From assembly GCF_017591435.1 (NCBI RefSeq), contig NC_059269.1, positions 1,421,069 to 1,485,068 on the forward strand: a stretch of DNA of 64,000 bases, in the 5' to 3' direction. The notes beneath the pieces were generated by a model. It did not search any database. It had not been told where the DNA came from and saw only the letters and a program-made list of their open reading frames with translations. The position numbers and the translations under genes were made by a program. The DNA comes from Portunus trituberculatus (lineage: Eukaryota; Arthropoda; Malacostraca; Decapoda; Portunidae). Below are positions 26,754-39,000 of this stretch, one piece after another; positions within the stretch are counted from its first letter, which is position 1; the number at the start of each line of letters is the position of its first letter.

Positions 26754-29700
26754 ATTTACCTAGTTGTATTTACCTAGTTGTAGTTTTACAGGGCCTGGGC
26801 TTTATGCTCGTGTGGCCCCGTCTCCATATCTACACTTATCCAATCTTACTTTAAAAGTGTGCACACTCGTTGCAGACACTACTTCTTCATCTAAACTGTT
26901 CCACGTCTCAATACATCTCTGCGGAAACTATATTTTTAATATCTCTCAGACATCTTCCTTTCTCAGCTTTTTACTATGCGATCTTGTGCTTGGTGTCATA
27001 TTCTTCTCTCAGGATCAGTTTCTCATTATCCACTTGGTCCATTCCGTTGATCAATTTATAAACTTGTATCAGGTCTCCTCTCTCCTTCTTTGTTCCAAGG
27101 TTGGTAGATCCATAGCCTTTAGTCTCTCCTCATATGTCATCCCTTCAAGTTCTAGGACCATTCTTGTAGCCATTTTTTGTAGCCTCTCCAATTTCCTTAT
27201 GTGTTTCTTTTTATGAGGGGTCCACACTACTCCTGCATATTCCAATCTGGGTCTTATTATAGTATTTATCAATTTCTTCATCATTTCTTTGTCCATGTAG
27301 TGAAATGCTACTCCAATATTCCTTAGCAAATTATATGTTTCTCTAAAATTCTATCAATATGGCTTACTGGTTGATTGTTTTCTTCCATCGTCACTCCTAA
27401 GTCCTTTTCCTTTTTGACTTTCTCCAGTTCTACTCCATCTCCCATCTTATAGATTCCCACAGGTCGTCTTTCACTCTTTCCCATTTCCATGACATGGCTT
27501 TTGTTCACATTGAATTCCATTTCCACTTCTTACTCCATTCCCAGATCTTATTTAGGTCTTCTTGCAGTATTTCACAATCCTCCTTTTGCTTTATAACTCT
27601 GCACAGTTTCGTATCATCTGCAAACAAATTTATGTAGCTGTTCACTCCTTCTGGCATGTCGTTAATATAAATGAGGAAAAGTATTGGTGCCAATACTGAC
27701 CCTGTGGCACTCCGCTTTCTACTGCTCTCCACTTGGACTTCATATCTTTAACTACCGTCCTTATTTCTCTCCCCTCAAATAATTTTCTATCCATCTCAAT
27801 GTGCTTCCTTTTAAGCCACCCTTCTCCTCTAACTTCCACAGTAATCTTGCATGTGGCACTTTGTCAAACGCCTTTTTAAATCCAAATAGATGCAGTCAAC
27901 CCATCCTCTCTCTCTTGTACTCTATCAACTATTCTAGAATAGAAACTCAATAAATTAGTTACACAAGACCGTCCTTTTCTAAAACCAAATTGGCTATTTG
28001 ATATTAATTTGTTGTCTTCAAGGAACTCGATCCATTGTTTCTTTATTATTCTTTCACACATCTTGCATATTACACTAGTTAGTGATACCGGTCTGTAATT
28101 TAAAGGTTCTTCTTTCCTTCCACTCTTATATATGGGAACCACCTCAGCTCTTTTCCATTCTACTGGCACTGTTCCATTTTCTATTGAGCATTTTATGATG
28201 TTGTATATAGGACTTGCTAGTTCTTCCCTACATTCTTTCAGTATTCTGCCTGAGACTTCATCCGGTCCCATTGCCTTCTCTTCATCCAGTTCCTTCATTA
28301 ACTCTTTTATTTCAAGCTTGGTTACTTTAATCTCTTTCATATAGATTGTCTCTCTATTACCCTGTGGCCTCTCAAATTTGGATTCTTTAGTAAAGACCTC
28401 CTGGAATTTTTATTTAATAGTTCTGCCATACTTTTGGGTCTTCCACCATCCCGTTCTCTCCTTTTAACCTTTCTATTGTTTCTTTTTGCCTAATTTTTCC
28501 ATTTATGAATCTATAGAACAATTTTGGTTGCTCCTTACATTTTTCGACAATATCTTTTCAAGTTCTTTTCCTCTTCCTTCCTCACCTTAACATATTCATT
28601 TCTCGCTGCCTTGAAGTTTTCCTTGTTTGTTGGATTCTATTTCTCCTCCACCTTTTCCATGCTCCATCTCTTTTCTCCTTTGCCCTAGCACACCTTGCAT
28701 TAAACCAATCTTTCTTTCCTTCTTCTTTTGGTCTATATTTTGGGACATATTCCTGACTCCTGTTTTGTATATTTCCAAAAATAAGTTATATTTGTCTTGC
28801 ATTGTCTCTGAGTTTTCCATCTCCTCCCAGTCTACGTTTTAAAATAGTTCTTGAGATTCTCAATATCAGCCTTTCTGTAATTTAATCGGTCTCCTTTGTA
28901 TGAATCGTCTCTATCTTCCTTTCCTTCTTCTATATCTATTTCTAATATTGCATGGTCACTCTTTCCCAATGGGCACTTATATCTTATATCATCATTCATT
29001 TGTATACCCTTGTAAAAACTAGGTCCAATCTCTTGCTCGTCGTTTCCTCTGAATCTTGTGCATTCCTTTACTCTCTGGTCCATCATATTGTCTATCATTA
29101 GGTTCAGAATCTTTCTCCCCAGGCTTCTTCCCCATACCACTTTCATAATTTTCCCAGTCCACTTCTTTACAGTTGAAATCTCCTACTAATATCACTTTTC
29201 TCCTTTCTTTAACGATTCTCATTAGACTCCTTATTGTGTCATCTATCATGTCTTTATATTCTTGATTGGTCCATGAATTTGTTTTGGTGGCACATATGTT
29301 ACAATGATTGTTAACTCTTTTTATTAATATGCATCTTAATATACAATACTTCTGCTTTTCCTTCCCACATTCCACTTGGTTGATCACTATCTCCTTCCTT
29401 AACATTATCATGACTCCTCCTCCTCCTTTACCCACTCTGTCTCTTCTCCATACATTATACCTATTATCCAAATCTATTTTGATTGCCTCATTTAGTTTTG
29501 TTTCAGCCAGGCATACAATATCTGGATTTTCTTTCCTTATGTAATCTCTTAATTCTAATTTACTTGATAAAACCCGTCTATGTTCGTATACATCATTTTA
29601 GTCTTTTGCCTTTATCATTTTAGTTAAACTTGTTCCACTTTTTTCTCTTCCTTCTCGTTTATATACCATTTCCTTATCCTGTCTCCTAGAATTCTCCAAA

Positions 29701-30776
29701 AAATGCCTTCTTCTCCTCTTCTGACCTTTCATTATTCTTTTCCCTTACTGCTGCTGCCAGTTCATTGTATCTCTTCCTTTCTTCCTCATTTCTATTTTTC
29801 TTTATATAGATATCCTTGCAGCCTTCTGTTTCTCTAAGTTTTGTTGTTCTATATAATATTTCTTCTGTTGCTGCTTGTGATTTTAGTAGTATTTTAATTG
29901 GTCTCGTTTTCCTTCTTGATATGGTCCCATTCTGTTTATTTCTTCTACTTCCTCTTCCAAGTTCTGCCTATCTTCGTCATTAGATTCTTCAGTAGGTCTT
30001 TGACTGATTTCATTTCTTCTTTTCTCTTTTTGGTCTATATTTTATATTTTTTCTTTTATTCCAAATACGACTACACTCTTCTTTTTTCTGCAATTTCTCT
30101 AACTAGATTTTCTTTTGTCTTGAGGACTCCTATCATTTTGTTTGTCATATTTTCTTCTTTTTCTTTAAGTTGTTCTTGAATCACCTCCTGAAAATCAGCC
30201 TTATCTTTCTTATCTTGGACTCTCCATGCTTGTACTTCTTTTTTAATCACGTTCTGTACTCTTTCCTCTTCCTTGTTTACTAGATCTTTCAGCTTCTCCT
30301 TTTCTTTCTCGGCTTTACCGAGTCCTTCTTCCATCTGCTTCTTGTAGTTAGCTACTTCCTTTTTTAGTTCTTCGTTTTCCGCTCTTAGCCTAGCTTCATT
30401 TTCTTCCACTTTTCTTATCCTTTCTCTCAGTCTTATAAACTCCATTTCCTGTTCTTTATTCTCTTTCATTTCCATCTTCTCCTTTATCAGTTTATCTAGT
30501 TTACATTCAATATTGACACTCTCTTAAGTAGTGAAGTTGTCGTCGTATCGAACCCTTGAATCGTTCTCCCTCACCGACATAGTCATCATCAGCCCTTCTC
30601 TATTCTCATGTCTGCATTTGGATGGAATATCTTTTCACTCATTATTCCTTAATAATTGATTTCATGAAAATGAGTCCACACTACCTGCCCAGGCCACTGT
30701 AAATACTATACAACAGGTGTAGTGAAGATCAGCTGATCGTCAGAACTGCGCCAGTCGTCCGCCTCAACCGTGTCTC
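26752..30776 (-). mobile_element. LINE family B copy 5, near full-length (about 4 kb)
   Basis: The most complete LINE in the window. From 30776 downward: a possible 5' UTR (30776-30480); ORF1 coiled coil (30475-30071) and ORF1 RNA-binding C-terminus in shifted frames (about 29900-29640); endonuclease (29471-28832, with VGDFNCKEVDWENY and GKSDHAILEI); linker (28820-28500); RT (28340-27505, with YRPVSLTS, FGFRKGRSC, FADDTKL); thumb and C-terminal module (27526-27000); then the 3' end with two GTATTTACCTAGTT units at 26752-26779. Several frameshifts break every ORF, so it is not active as read. It is bordered by (TG)n on both sides (26734-26753 and 30777-30795), which suggests insertion into a TG microsatellite. 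Confidence 0.88.
30071..30475 (-). pseudogene. LINE family B ORF1, N-terminal coiled coil
   Basis: 134 residues of very charged heptad-like sequence (RLRERIRKVEENEARLRAEN; then continuous Glu/Lys/Leu repeats). This fits the coiled coil through which LINE ORF1 proteins trimerise. The RNA-binding half follows downstream (about 29900-29640) in other frames, where an RPIKILLKSQ-like and an EERKRYNELA-like segment are readable. ORF1p coats element RNA and acts as a chaperone during retrotransposition. The product here is truncated. Confidence 0.65.
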
Positions 30777-30795
30777 TGTGTGTGTGTGTGTGTGT

Positions 30796-31295
30796 NNNNN
30801 NNNNNNNNNNNNNNNNNNNNNNNNNNNNNNNNNNNNNNNNNNNNNNNNNNNNNNNNNNNNNNNNNNNNNNNNNNNNNNNNNNNNNNNNNNNNNNNNNNNN
30901 NNNNNNNNNNNNNNNNNNNNNNNNNNNNNNNNNNNNNNNNNNNNNNNNNNNNNNNNNNNNNNNNNNNNNNNNNNNNNNNNNNNNNNNNNNNNNNNNNNNN
31001 NNNNNNNNNNNNNNNNNNNNNNNNNNNNNNNNNNNNNNNNNNNNNNNNNNNNNNNNNNNNNNNNNNNNNNNNNNNNNNNNNNNNNNNNNNNNNNNNNNNN
31101 NNNNNNNNNNNNNNNNNNNNNNNNNNNNNNNNNNNNNNNNNNNNNNNNNNNNNNNNNNNNNNNNNNNNNNNNNNNNNNNNNNNNNNNNNNNNNNNNNNNN
31201 NNNNNNNNNNNNNNNNNNNNNNNNNNNNNNNNNNNNNNNNNNNNNNNNNNNNNNNNNNNNNNNNNNNNNNNNNNNNNNNNNNNNNNNNNNNNNNN
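30796..31295. other. Assembly gap, 500 N
   Basis: Exactly 500 N, so probably a gap of unknown size. It begins within a (TG)n tract and ends inside the endonuclease-RT linker of a family A LINE. Open frames across it are artefacts. Confidence 1.
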
Positions 31296-32489
31296 CCTTA
31301 GCACTCTTGAATTTCATCCAACTTGTCTCTTGAAAGAATTTCTTTAGGTTTCCAAAATCTGTCTTGGCATAATTCCATCTTCCCACTTTATATTCTTCAT
31401 TTCTTCTAGATTTCTCTTCATCTATCACCTTGAACTCCAAAACTGCATGATCACTCTTTGCTAAAGGGCACTCCACCCTCATCTCCTCAATGACCATTGG
31501 CTCTGTACTAAAGACCAAGTCCAGTCTTGACGATGCTCCCTCTCCTCCAAACCTAGTATCTTCTTTGACCCACTGAGTTAACACATTTTCCATTGCCAGT
31601 GTCAATAGTGTATTTCCCATGTTGTCTCTGATCCTTCCATTGACCAGTCCTCCCAACACACCTCTTTACAATTAAAATCTCCCATCATTATAGTTCGTTC
31701 ACAGCCACCCAACATTTCTTCCAGACATGTTCCTGTATCACTTATCATTTCTTCATATTCCTGTACTGACCATGCATTTGTCTTAGGTGGTACGTACACC
31801 ACTATGTAGTGCCTCTTTTTCCTTCATTAGTTTCTGCTCTGATCTTTAGCACTTCTGCCTTTCCCATACCTTCTTTCACTTGATCCACCTTTATATCTTT
31901 TTTAATCAGCAACATCACTCCTCCTCCCATCTTACCTACTCTATTTCTTTTCCAAACATTATATTTCCCTTCTCCAACCATCATCAGGTCTTCTCCCTCT
32001 CTCAGTTTTGTTTCAGTAAGACCCACAATATCTGGGTTCTTGTCCCTCAAGTAATCGTTGAGTTCTAAAATCCCGATATCACTCCATTTATGTTGGAATA
32101 CATTACATTCCGCTCATACGTAAGTTTCTTTAGTCCTTTCTTACTGTACTTTTCTGGGTTATGAACCACTTCCTCAGTCTCATATCTAAGATTCTCCAGA
32201 AAAACTCTTTCTTCTCCTCTTCTGTCCTCTCTTCATTTTTTTCAAAGCCTCCTTTCTCAACTCATTTAACATTTCTCTTTCCTTTTCACCGAGATCTCTT
32301 CTCAACCAAATCTTCCTTGTTGTTTCCTGCTGGGCTAGCCTCCATGACTTCTCCACCAATTCATCTACATCCTTTTGTGACTTAAGTTTGATTTTTATTG
32401 GCCTCATACCTTCTCTTGTGAACTTTCCAATTCTATGGAAGTCCTCTATTTCTTGTACTAGGTCTTTTCCCTCCTCCTGCACCACATTA

Positions 32490-32492
<3 letters not shown>
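31296..32492 (-). mobile_element. LINE family A copy 5, 5' part with ORF1 end
   Basis: Minus-strand segment with the end of ORF1 (32485-32186) and endonuclease (32050-31296, broken once near 31615). The RT part is lost in the N gap. It reaches further 5' than the other A copies, until CACATTAACC meets (TG)n. The endonuclease start is well preserved: IVGLTETKL, GKMGGGVMLLIKK and MGDFNCKEVCWEDW. Confidence 0.88.
32186..32485 (-). pseudogene. LINE family A ORF1, C-terminal RNA-binding part
   Basis: 99 residues: EIEDFHRIGKFTREGMRPIK, then KLKSQKDVDELVEKSWRL and IWLRRDLGEKEREMLNEL. The pattern 'IGK...RPIK(I/V)...KS...DL...ER' matches the C-terminal half of L1-type ORF1 proteins (the RRM-to-CTD part). 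The upstream end is cut by (TG)n, so the coiled coil is missing. It supports family A having two ORFs. Confidence 0.6.

Positions 32493-32549
<57 letters not shown>
32493..32549. repeat. (TG)n at LINE boundary
   Basis: 57-bp TG tract between the ORF1 end of copy 5 and a G-poor stretch. Confidence 0.97.
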
Positions 32550-32551
<2 letters not shown>

Positions 32552-33459
32552 TCTTTTTCAAACTTTTCAATTTTACTTTCTTTTTTCACAAACTCTTCTC
32601 CAACCAAATCCTGGTTTCTCTTTGTTAGGCCCCATGTTTTCAAACCAATCTCCAAACTTTATTTTTTCTTATTTTCTTAACTTCATCTATAATCCTCCTT
32701 TATTTTCTTTCTTCTTTTTTTCTCCTCCCCATTAATTGTTTGTGTTTTTTTTTTTTGTCTGTTTGTGTTTCCCTTATTTTCCATTTTCAAAATCTTTTTT
32801 GTTACCATTCCTTAAATATTCCATCTTCCATTCTTTATTTTTTACATCTCAAAGGGCCCAATTTTCTTCTCCTTCTTTTTCCACTTAAACTTTTAATTTT
32901 TCCTTTTCATCCTCTTTTTTTCATCATCTCCCTTTTCTTCCCTTTTTCCCATAAATTTTCTTTATCTTCTTCTTCAAATTCTTTAAAATTTTGTCAAACC
33001 TTCTTTCCCCTATTTCCTTTTTTCTTTTTAAAATTTTTTTTATATTCAAATATCTTATTTATTTTTTCTTTTTTTTCATCAAAATATCCCCTTTATTTTT
33101 ACTTAAACCCTTTTTTAATTTTCCTCTTTTTCACATTTTTTTTTTTTTTTTTTTTTTTTTTTTCCCCATTTCCTTTTTGATTTCTTTTTCCCTCTCCTTC
33201 TTTAATTATTCCTTTTCTTTATGAATATTCCTTTTCCATTCTCAAATTTATGCTTATTTAAACTTATTTTTTAACCATTTTTAGTTTTTTATTTGACATT
33301 TTTCATTTTTAAATCTTCTTTTTTTTCATCCAATCATTTTATTTTTTCTTTTCTCCTTTTTTATTCATTCTTTTCACCCTTTTCTTTTTTTCTTTAAATT
33401 TTTTATCTTTTTCCTATTTCTTATTTTTTTTTTTTAATTTTTTCATATTCCTTTTTTTT
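32550..33459. other. Extremely G-poor, pyrimidine-rich stretch
   Basis: About 900 bp in which plus-strand G is almost absent (whole 60-base lines contain none) while C and T dominate. It lies exactly between a LINE-adjacent (TG)n tract and the point where family A sequence resumes. It is probably badly eroded or mis-assembled LINE sequence (the LINE plus strand is naturally pyrimidine-rich), not a gene. The Phe/Leu-rich frames in it are composition artefacts. Confidence 0.6.
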
Positions 33460-35057
33460 CTTAAAATCCATCCTGATACCCCATCAGGTCCCACAGCTTT
33501 TCTCACTTCTAAACTCCCCATCATATTCTTGATCTCCTCCACAGTTACTTGAAACTCCTTCATAATCCCTTTCTGTTCCATTACCAGTGGTTTGTCAAAA
33601 GCAGTCTCCTTTGTGAATACCTTCCAGCATCCATTCATAGCCTCTGCCATTTCCTGGGATCTTCACTGCATACTCCATTTACTTCTAAACTTTCAATACT
33701 TTCTCTATTTTTGATGTTGTTGTTCACATGTCTGTAAAAAGCCTTGGTTGGTCTTTACATTTATCAATTATATCCTTTTCTTGTTTCTTTCTTTCTTCTC
33801 TTCTAATCAACACATATTCATTTCTTGCTCTTTTGTAACTTTCCCATTGCTTAATCAATCTTTTCCTTCTCCACCTCTTCCATGCATCCTCTTTTCTTTT
33901 TCTAGCCTTTTTCACATCTATCGTTAAACCAGTCCTGCTTTCCAACTTCTCTATGTTGTCTTATTGGTACAAATTTTTTCTCACCTTCTTTGTATATATT
34001 TATAAATTCCTTCCACTTTTCATTTGCTCCCTTAGCACTCTTGAATTTCATCCAATTTGTCTCTTGAAAGAATTTCTTTAGGTTTCCAAAATCTGTCTTG
34101 GCATAATTCCATCTTCCCACTTTATATTCTTCATTTCTTCTAGATTTCTCTTCATCTATCACCTTGAACTCCAAAACTGCATGATCACTCTTTGCTAAAG
34201 GGCACTCCACCCTCATCTCCTCAATGACCATTGGCTCTGTACTAAAGACCAAGTCCAGTCTTGACGATGCTCCTCTCCTCCAAACCTAGTATCTTCTTTG
34301 ACCCACTGAGTTAACACATTTTCCATTGCCAGTGTCAATAGTGTATTTCCCCATGTTGTCTCTGATCCTTCCATTGACCAGTCCTCCCAACACACCTCTT
34401 TACAATTAAAATCTCCCATCATTATAGTTCGTTCACAGCCACCCAACATTTCTTCCAGACATGTTCCTGTATCATATCATTTCTTCATATTCCTGTACTG
34501 ACCATGCATTTGTCTTGGTGGTACGTACACCACTATGTAGTGCCTCTTTTTCCTTCATTAGTTTCTGCTCTGATCTTTAGCACTTCTGCCTTTCCCATAC
34601 CTTCTTTCACTTGATCCACCTTTATATCTTTTTTAACCAGCAACATCACTCCTCCTCCCATCTTACCTACTCTATTTCTTTTCCAAACATTATATTTCCC
34701 TTCTCCAACCATCATCAGGTCTTCTCCCTCTCTCAGTTTTGTTTCAGTAAGACCCACAATATCTGGGTTCTTGTCCCTCAAGTAATCGTTGAGTTCTAAA
34801 ATCCCGATATCACTCCATTTATGTTGGAATACATTACATTCGCTCATATATGTAAGTTTCTTTAGTCCTTTCTTGCTGTACTTTTCTGGGTTATGAACCA
34901 CTTCCTCAGTCTCATATCCAAGATTCTCCAGAAAAACTCTTTCTTCTCCTCTTCTGTCCTCTCTTCATTTTTTCAAAGCCTCCTTTCTCAACTCATTTAA
35001 CATTTCTCTTTCCTTTTCACCGAGATCTCTTCTCAACCAAATCTTCCTTGTTGTTTC
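33460..35057 (-). mobile_element. LINE family A copy 6
   Basis: Minus-strand segment from the RT N-terminus (33650-33414, KAVGPDGVSGWILR) through linker (33945-33724), endonuclease (34252-33902, 34449-34213, 34901-34533) to the ORF1 end, where TTGTTTCTG meets a short (TG)n. The 3' two thirds of the RT are missing. Frames change at several single-base indels. Confidence 0.88.
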
Positions 35058-35066
35058 TGTGTGTGT

Positions 35067-35913
35067 ATTCTACCAATGTCATCTATAGTGTTTGTTAAGT
35101 TCTCTCATTGGCCTCATACCTTCTCTTAATGTACTTTTTCTTAAAATCTCTATTTCCTTTTTTATATTAGTCTTTTCCTCCTTGTTCCACTTCTTAAGAT
35201 ATTTTAACTCTCACCTTTTTGTTGAATCTATCCATGTCCATTCTTTATCCACTTCCCTACTTTATCACCTCATCTTATTTTTGCTTCTCAGTCTCCCATT
35301 TCTCTTTAATGTTTTAATCATTCTGTTCTCACCACTTTCTAAGTCAAATCTCTTTCTTCTTTGTATTGAGCCCTCTGTTTTTCTCTAGTTCCATTTGTTT
35401 CTTTTTACCCACTGTTTTTTTTTCAACCTTTTGTCTTCTCAGTAATTATTTCTTCATCATTTCATCTTCTACACTCCTTTTCCTCAATAAGTTCATCCAT
35501 TCTCATAATTTATTTTTGTTTATATTCTCTCTCTCACATTTAATTTCCATCTTTTTCTTCACTTTTCAGTCTTTTTTCATCTTGTCATACTCTGATTCTT
35601 CTTTCCTCTTCAAACTCATTTTCTTCATTTTGTATTAACTCCATTTTTTTACAGCTCTTTCCATATTGTCCAGTCTTCCTATGATTCATCTTTGTCAAAT
35701 CTCCTTTTCTTAACAATTTTGCTCAGGCTCCATAACTGGACACTCCATGTCATTTATCTAACATTACTTTCATGATTGTGGAACTCACTTACCAAGATTC
35801 TTCTGTCCTTAATTATTACTCATTTCTCTTCCACCAGTCTTATCCATTTTTGGACTCTTGTCACTCCTCCTACCATTAGTTTCCAGATCATCTCTTTCCT
35901 TATCCTAAATCAG

Positions 35914-35914
<1 letters not shown>
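35067..35914 (-). mobile_element. Scrambled LINE family A sequence (many short deletions)
   Basis: Runs in register with family A 3' sequence but with dozens of short deletions. For example AACAATTTTGCTC..CATAACTGGACA and CTCCTACCATTAGTTTCCAGATCA are recognisable pieces of about 830-1070. The first 150 bp look like a blend of two family A registers (ORF1 end and element 3' end). No coding frame survives. Either very decayed or an assembly product. Confidence 0.6.

Positions 35915-36005
<91 letters not shown>
35915..36005. repeat. (GT)n microsatellite at LINE C 3' end
   Basis: 91-bp GT tract directly joined to the 3' end of a third LINE family. Confidence 0.98.
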
Positions 36006-36007
<2 letters not shown>

Positions 36008-38500
36008 TTACCTATTTGTGTATTACAGGGCCCGAGCTAAGCTCTCTGTGTCCTGTCTCCTTGTCCATTCCTGTCATATCTCTCTTTCATCTGATTGACA
36101 CACACGTCAACGACATCACTGCTCAGTTTATTCCACTTATCAATGCTACGATGCGGAAACTGTATTTTCTCACGTCATTTAGACAGATGTCCTTTATTAG
36201 CTTTTTCCATGTCCTCGGAGATGATTACTTGTGGTCACCTTTATCAACTCTCTGTCCAGTATGTCAATCTTGTTCACCAATTTATACATAGTTATCATGT
36301 CTCCTCTTGTTCTTCTCTCTTCTAATGTGGTCAGCCCCAGCTTCCTCAGTCTTTCCTCATAGTCTAACTCCCTGAGTCCTGGTACCATCCTTGTTGCCAG
36401 CCTCTGTACCCTTTCCACCTTCTTCACATTTTTCTTCATATGCGGTGACCAGACACATGCTGCATATTCTAACTGGGGTCTTATTAAGGTACATAATATC
36501 TTCTTCATCATTCCTTCATCTAGGTAGTGGAATGCAAGGCCAATATTTTGAAGCATGTTATATGTTTTCCAAAAATCTTGTTAATGTGTTTCTCCGGTGA
36601 CAAAGTGTTTTGCAGTTACTCCTAAGTCTTTCTCCTCATTGGTCTCTTTAATTTTCTCATCACCCAGCCTGTAATCCCTGTTTGGTCTGTATCTACTTCT
36701 TCCCATTTTCATAACATGGGTCTTGTCTATATTAAATTCCATCTGCCACTCCTTACTCCACTCATATATTTTATCAAGATCTTCCTGTAACTTGTTACAA
36801 TCTTCCACATTCTTTACTCTCCTCATAATTTTAGTATCGTCCATAAACATGTTCATGTAACTGTCAATTCCTACTGGCATATCATTAACATAAATCAAAA
36901 ACATGATGGGACCAAGCACTGACCCTTGTGGAACTCCACTGGTTACCTTCTTCCACTCGGACTTCCTTCCTCTCACCACTGTTCTCATTTCTCTTCCCAT
37001 TAAGTAATTTTCCATCCATTTTGCTAGTTTATCATTTACTCCTCCAATCATCTTTAGTTTCCACATCAGTCTATTGTGTGGTACTTTATCAAAGGCCTTT
37101 CTCAAGTCCAGGTAGATAGCATCCACCCATCCCTCTCTATGTTGTAGTATGTCAGTCACTCTTGAATAAAAACATAATAAATTGGATACACACGATCTTC
37201 CTTTTCTGAAACCAAACTGCCTTTCACTCAGAATGTTTTCACTTTCTAGATACTCACTCCACTTAGCTTTAATTACTTCTTCACATACCTTGCACAATAT
37301 ACTAGTCAACGATACTGGTCTATAATTTAGCGGTTCCATTCTACTACCATTCTTATATATAGGCACAATGTCAGCTCTTTTCCACTCTTTCGGGACTAAT
37401 CCTGTTCGTATGGAGGTTTCCACAATATCAAATACAGGGTTCAACAATTGATCCTTACATTCATTTAGCAACCTCCCAGATATGCCATCAGGCCCCATTG
37501 ATTTATTAATATCCAGATTGCTTATAATTTTCCTTACATCTTCCTTAGTAACCATGATGTCCTGCATTTGCTTTATTTCCGTAGGCCTTCCTCCCATAAA
37601 ATGCTCCTCCTTTGTAAACACTTTGCAAAAGTTGTCGTTCAAAATTTCAGCTATATCTCCAGCATCTTCATATACTTCTTCCCCATTTTTACCTTTTCTA
37701 TTGCCTCCCTTTTATTTAGTTTTCCATTTATGAATTTGTAAAACATTTTGGGTCACTATCACAGTTTTCCACCACCCTCTGTTCATATTCCTTCTGTGCT
37801 GTTCTCCTTACTTCAACATATCTATTCCTTGCTGTTTTGTAGACTTCTCTTGATAATACATCACTGTTTTCTTAAGTTTCTTCCATGCCTTTTCTTTGTT
37901 CTTTTTGCTTCTTCACAATTTCTATTAAACCACTGTTTATTATTTAAAGTCCTCTTTCTGTGATATGGCACAAACTTTTCACAGCAGAGTTATACAAATC
38001 CATAAATTTATCGTATTTCAATTGCATATCCCTTTCCTGGTATACCACGGACCAGTCAATTTCATTAAAGAACTCCCTTATATGGTTATAATTTGCCCTA
38101 GTATAATTTAATTTTTCCTCCTGTTCCACAATCTTATTCGTGCTTAATTCTGTATCCAGCTCAAAGCTTAGGACATCATGATCGCTTTTCCCCAAGGGAC
38201 ATTCATGTTCAATTTCCTCTTTTAGAGATTCCCTGGTAAATACCAAATCCAACCTTGCTGCAACATCTTGTCCCCTGCACCTTGTTGGTGATCTCACCCA
38301 CTGTGTCATCAAGTTATTTGTTGCTACCTTTAACAATTCTTCTGCCCACTCACCACCGTTCACCACTTGTAGTCTTCCCACACTATTTCTTTGCAATTAA
38401 AGTCTCCAACTATCATCACTCTATCCTTTCTGATGAGTTCTTGCTTCATTCTGTCTAGAGTATTTCTCATCACCATTTGGTACTGTTCATATTCCCAAGC
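36004..38500 (-). mobile_element. LINE family C copy (CR1/L2-like), cut by assembly gap
   Basis: Minus-strand element clearly different from A and B. From 38500 down: endonuclease end (38396-37944; GKSDHDVLSFEL), linker, RT (37642-36581, open for 353 codons), C-terminal module (36556-36197; RRTRGDMITMYKLVNKID) and 3' end GTATTTACCTATTTGTG next to (GT)n. Intactness of the RT frame suggests it is younger or under less indel noise. The 5' part is lost in the N gap. Confidence 0.9.
36581..37642 (-). CDS. LINE family C reverse transcriptase, 353-codon open frame
   Basis: Longest LINE ORF in the window. In order: DGISGRLLNECKDQL, YRPVSLTSILCKVCE (about residue 107), RQFGFRKGRSCVSNLL (about 145), LDLRKAFDKVPHNRLMWK (about 180), VTSGVPQGSVLGPIMF (about 235), the catalytic MFMDDTKIM (about 265) and the WQMEFNIDKTHVMKMG region. 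FMDD replaces the more usual FADD. The frame ends by a shift before the C-terminal module (36556-36197). RT would copy the element RNA at the nick made by its endonuclease. Confidence 0.8.
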   Translation of the reverse strand: MNDNFCKVFTKEEHFMGGRPTEIKQMQDIMVTKEDVRKIISNLDINKSMGPDGISGRLLNECKDQLLNPVFDIVETSIRTGLVPKEWKRADIVPIYKNGSRMEPLNYRPVSLTSILCKVCEEVIKAKWSEYLESENILSERQFGFRKGRSCVSNLLCFYSRVTDILQHREGWVDAIYLDLRKAFDKVPHNRLMWKLKMIGGVNDKLAKWMENYLMGREMRTVVRGRKSEWKKVTSGVPQGSVLGPIMFLIYVNDMPVGIDSYMNMFMDDTKIMRRVKNVEDCNKLQEDLDKIYEWSKEWQMEFNIDKTHVMKMGRSRYRPNRDYRLGDEKIKETNEEKDLGVTAKHFVTGETH

Positions 38501-39000
38501 NNNNNNNNNNNNNNNNNNNNNNNNNNNNNNNNNNNNNNNNNNNNNNNNNNNNNNNNNNNNNNNNNNNNNNNNNNNNNNNNNNNNNNNNNNNNNNNNNNNN
38601 NNNNNNNNNNNNNNNNNNNNNNNNNNNNNNNNNNNNNNNNNNNNNNNNNNNNNNNNNNNNNNNNNNNNNNNNNNNNNNNNNNNNNNNNNNNNNNNNNNNN
38701 NNNNNNNNNNNNNNNNNNNNNNNNNNNNNNNNNNNNNNNNNNNNNNNNNNNNNNNNNNNNNNNNNNNNNNNNNNNNNNNNNNNNNNNNNNNNNNNNNNNN
38801 NNNNNNNNNNNNNNNNNNNNNNNNNNNNNNNNNNNNNNNNNNNNNNNNNNNNNNNNNNNNNNNNNNNNNNNNNNNNNNNNNNNNNNNNNNNNNNNNNNNN
38901 NNNNNNNNNNNNNNNNNNNNNNNNNNNNNNNNNNNNNNNNNNNNNNNNNNNNNNNNNNNNNNNNNNNNNNNNNNNNNNNNNNNNNNNNNNNNNNNNNNNN
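38501..39000. other. Assembly gap, 500 N
   Basis: Exactly 500 N, in the endonuclease region of LINE C on one side and LINE D on the other. Confidence 1.

Noticed and set aside
30706..31659. 317-codon minus-strand ORF
   Set aside because: It runs through 500 N and joins (TG)n to LINE endonuclease; an artefact of the gap.
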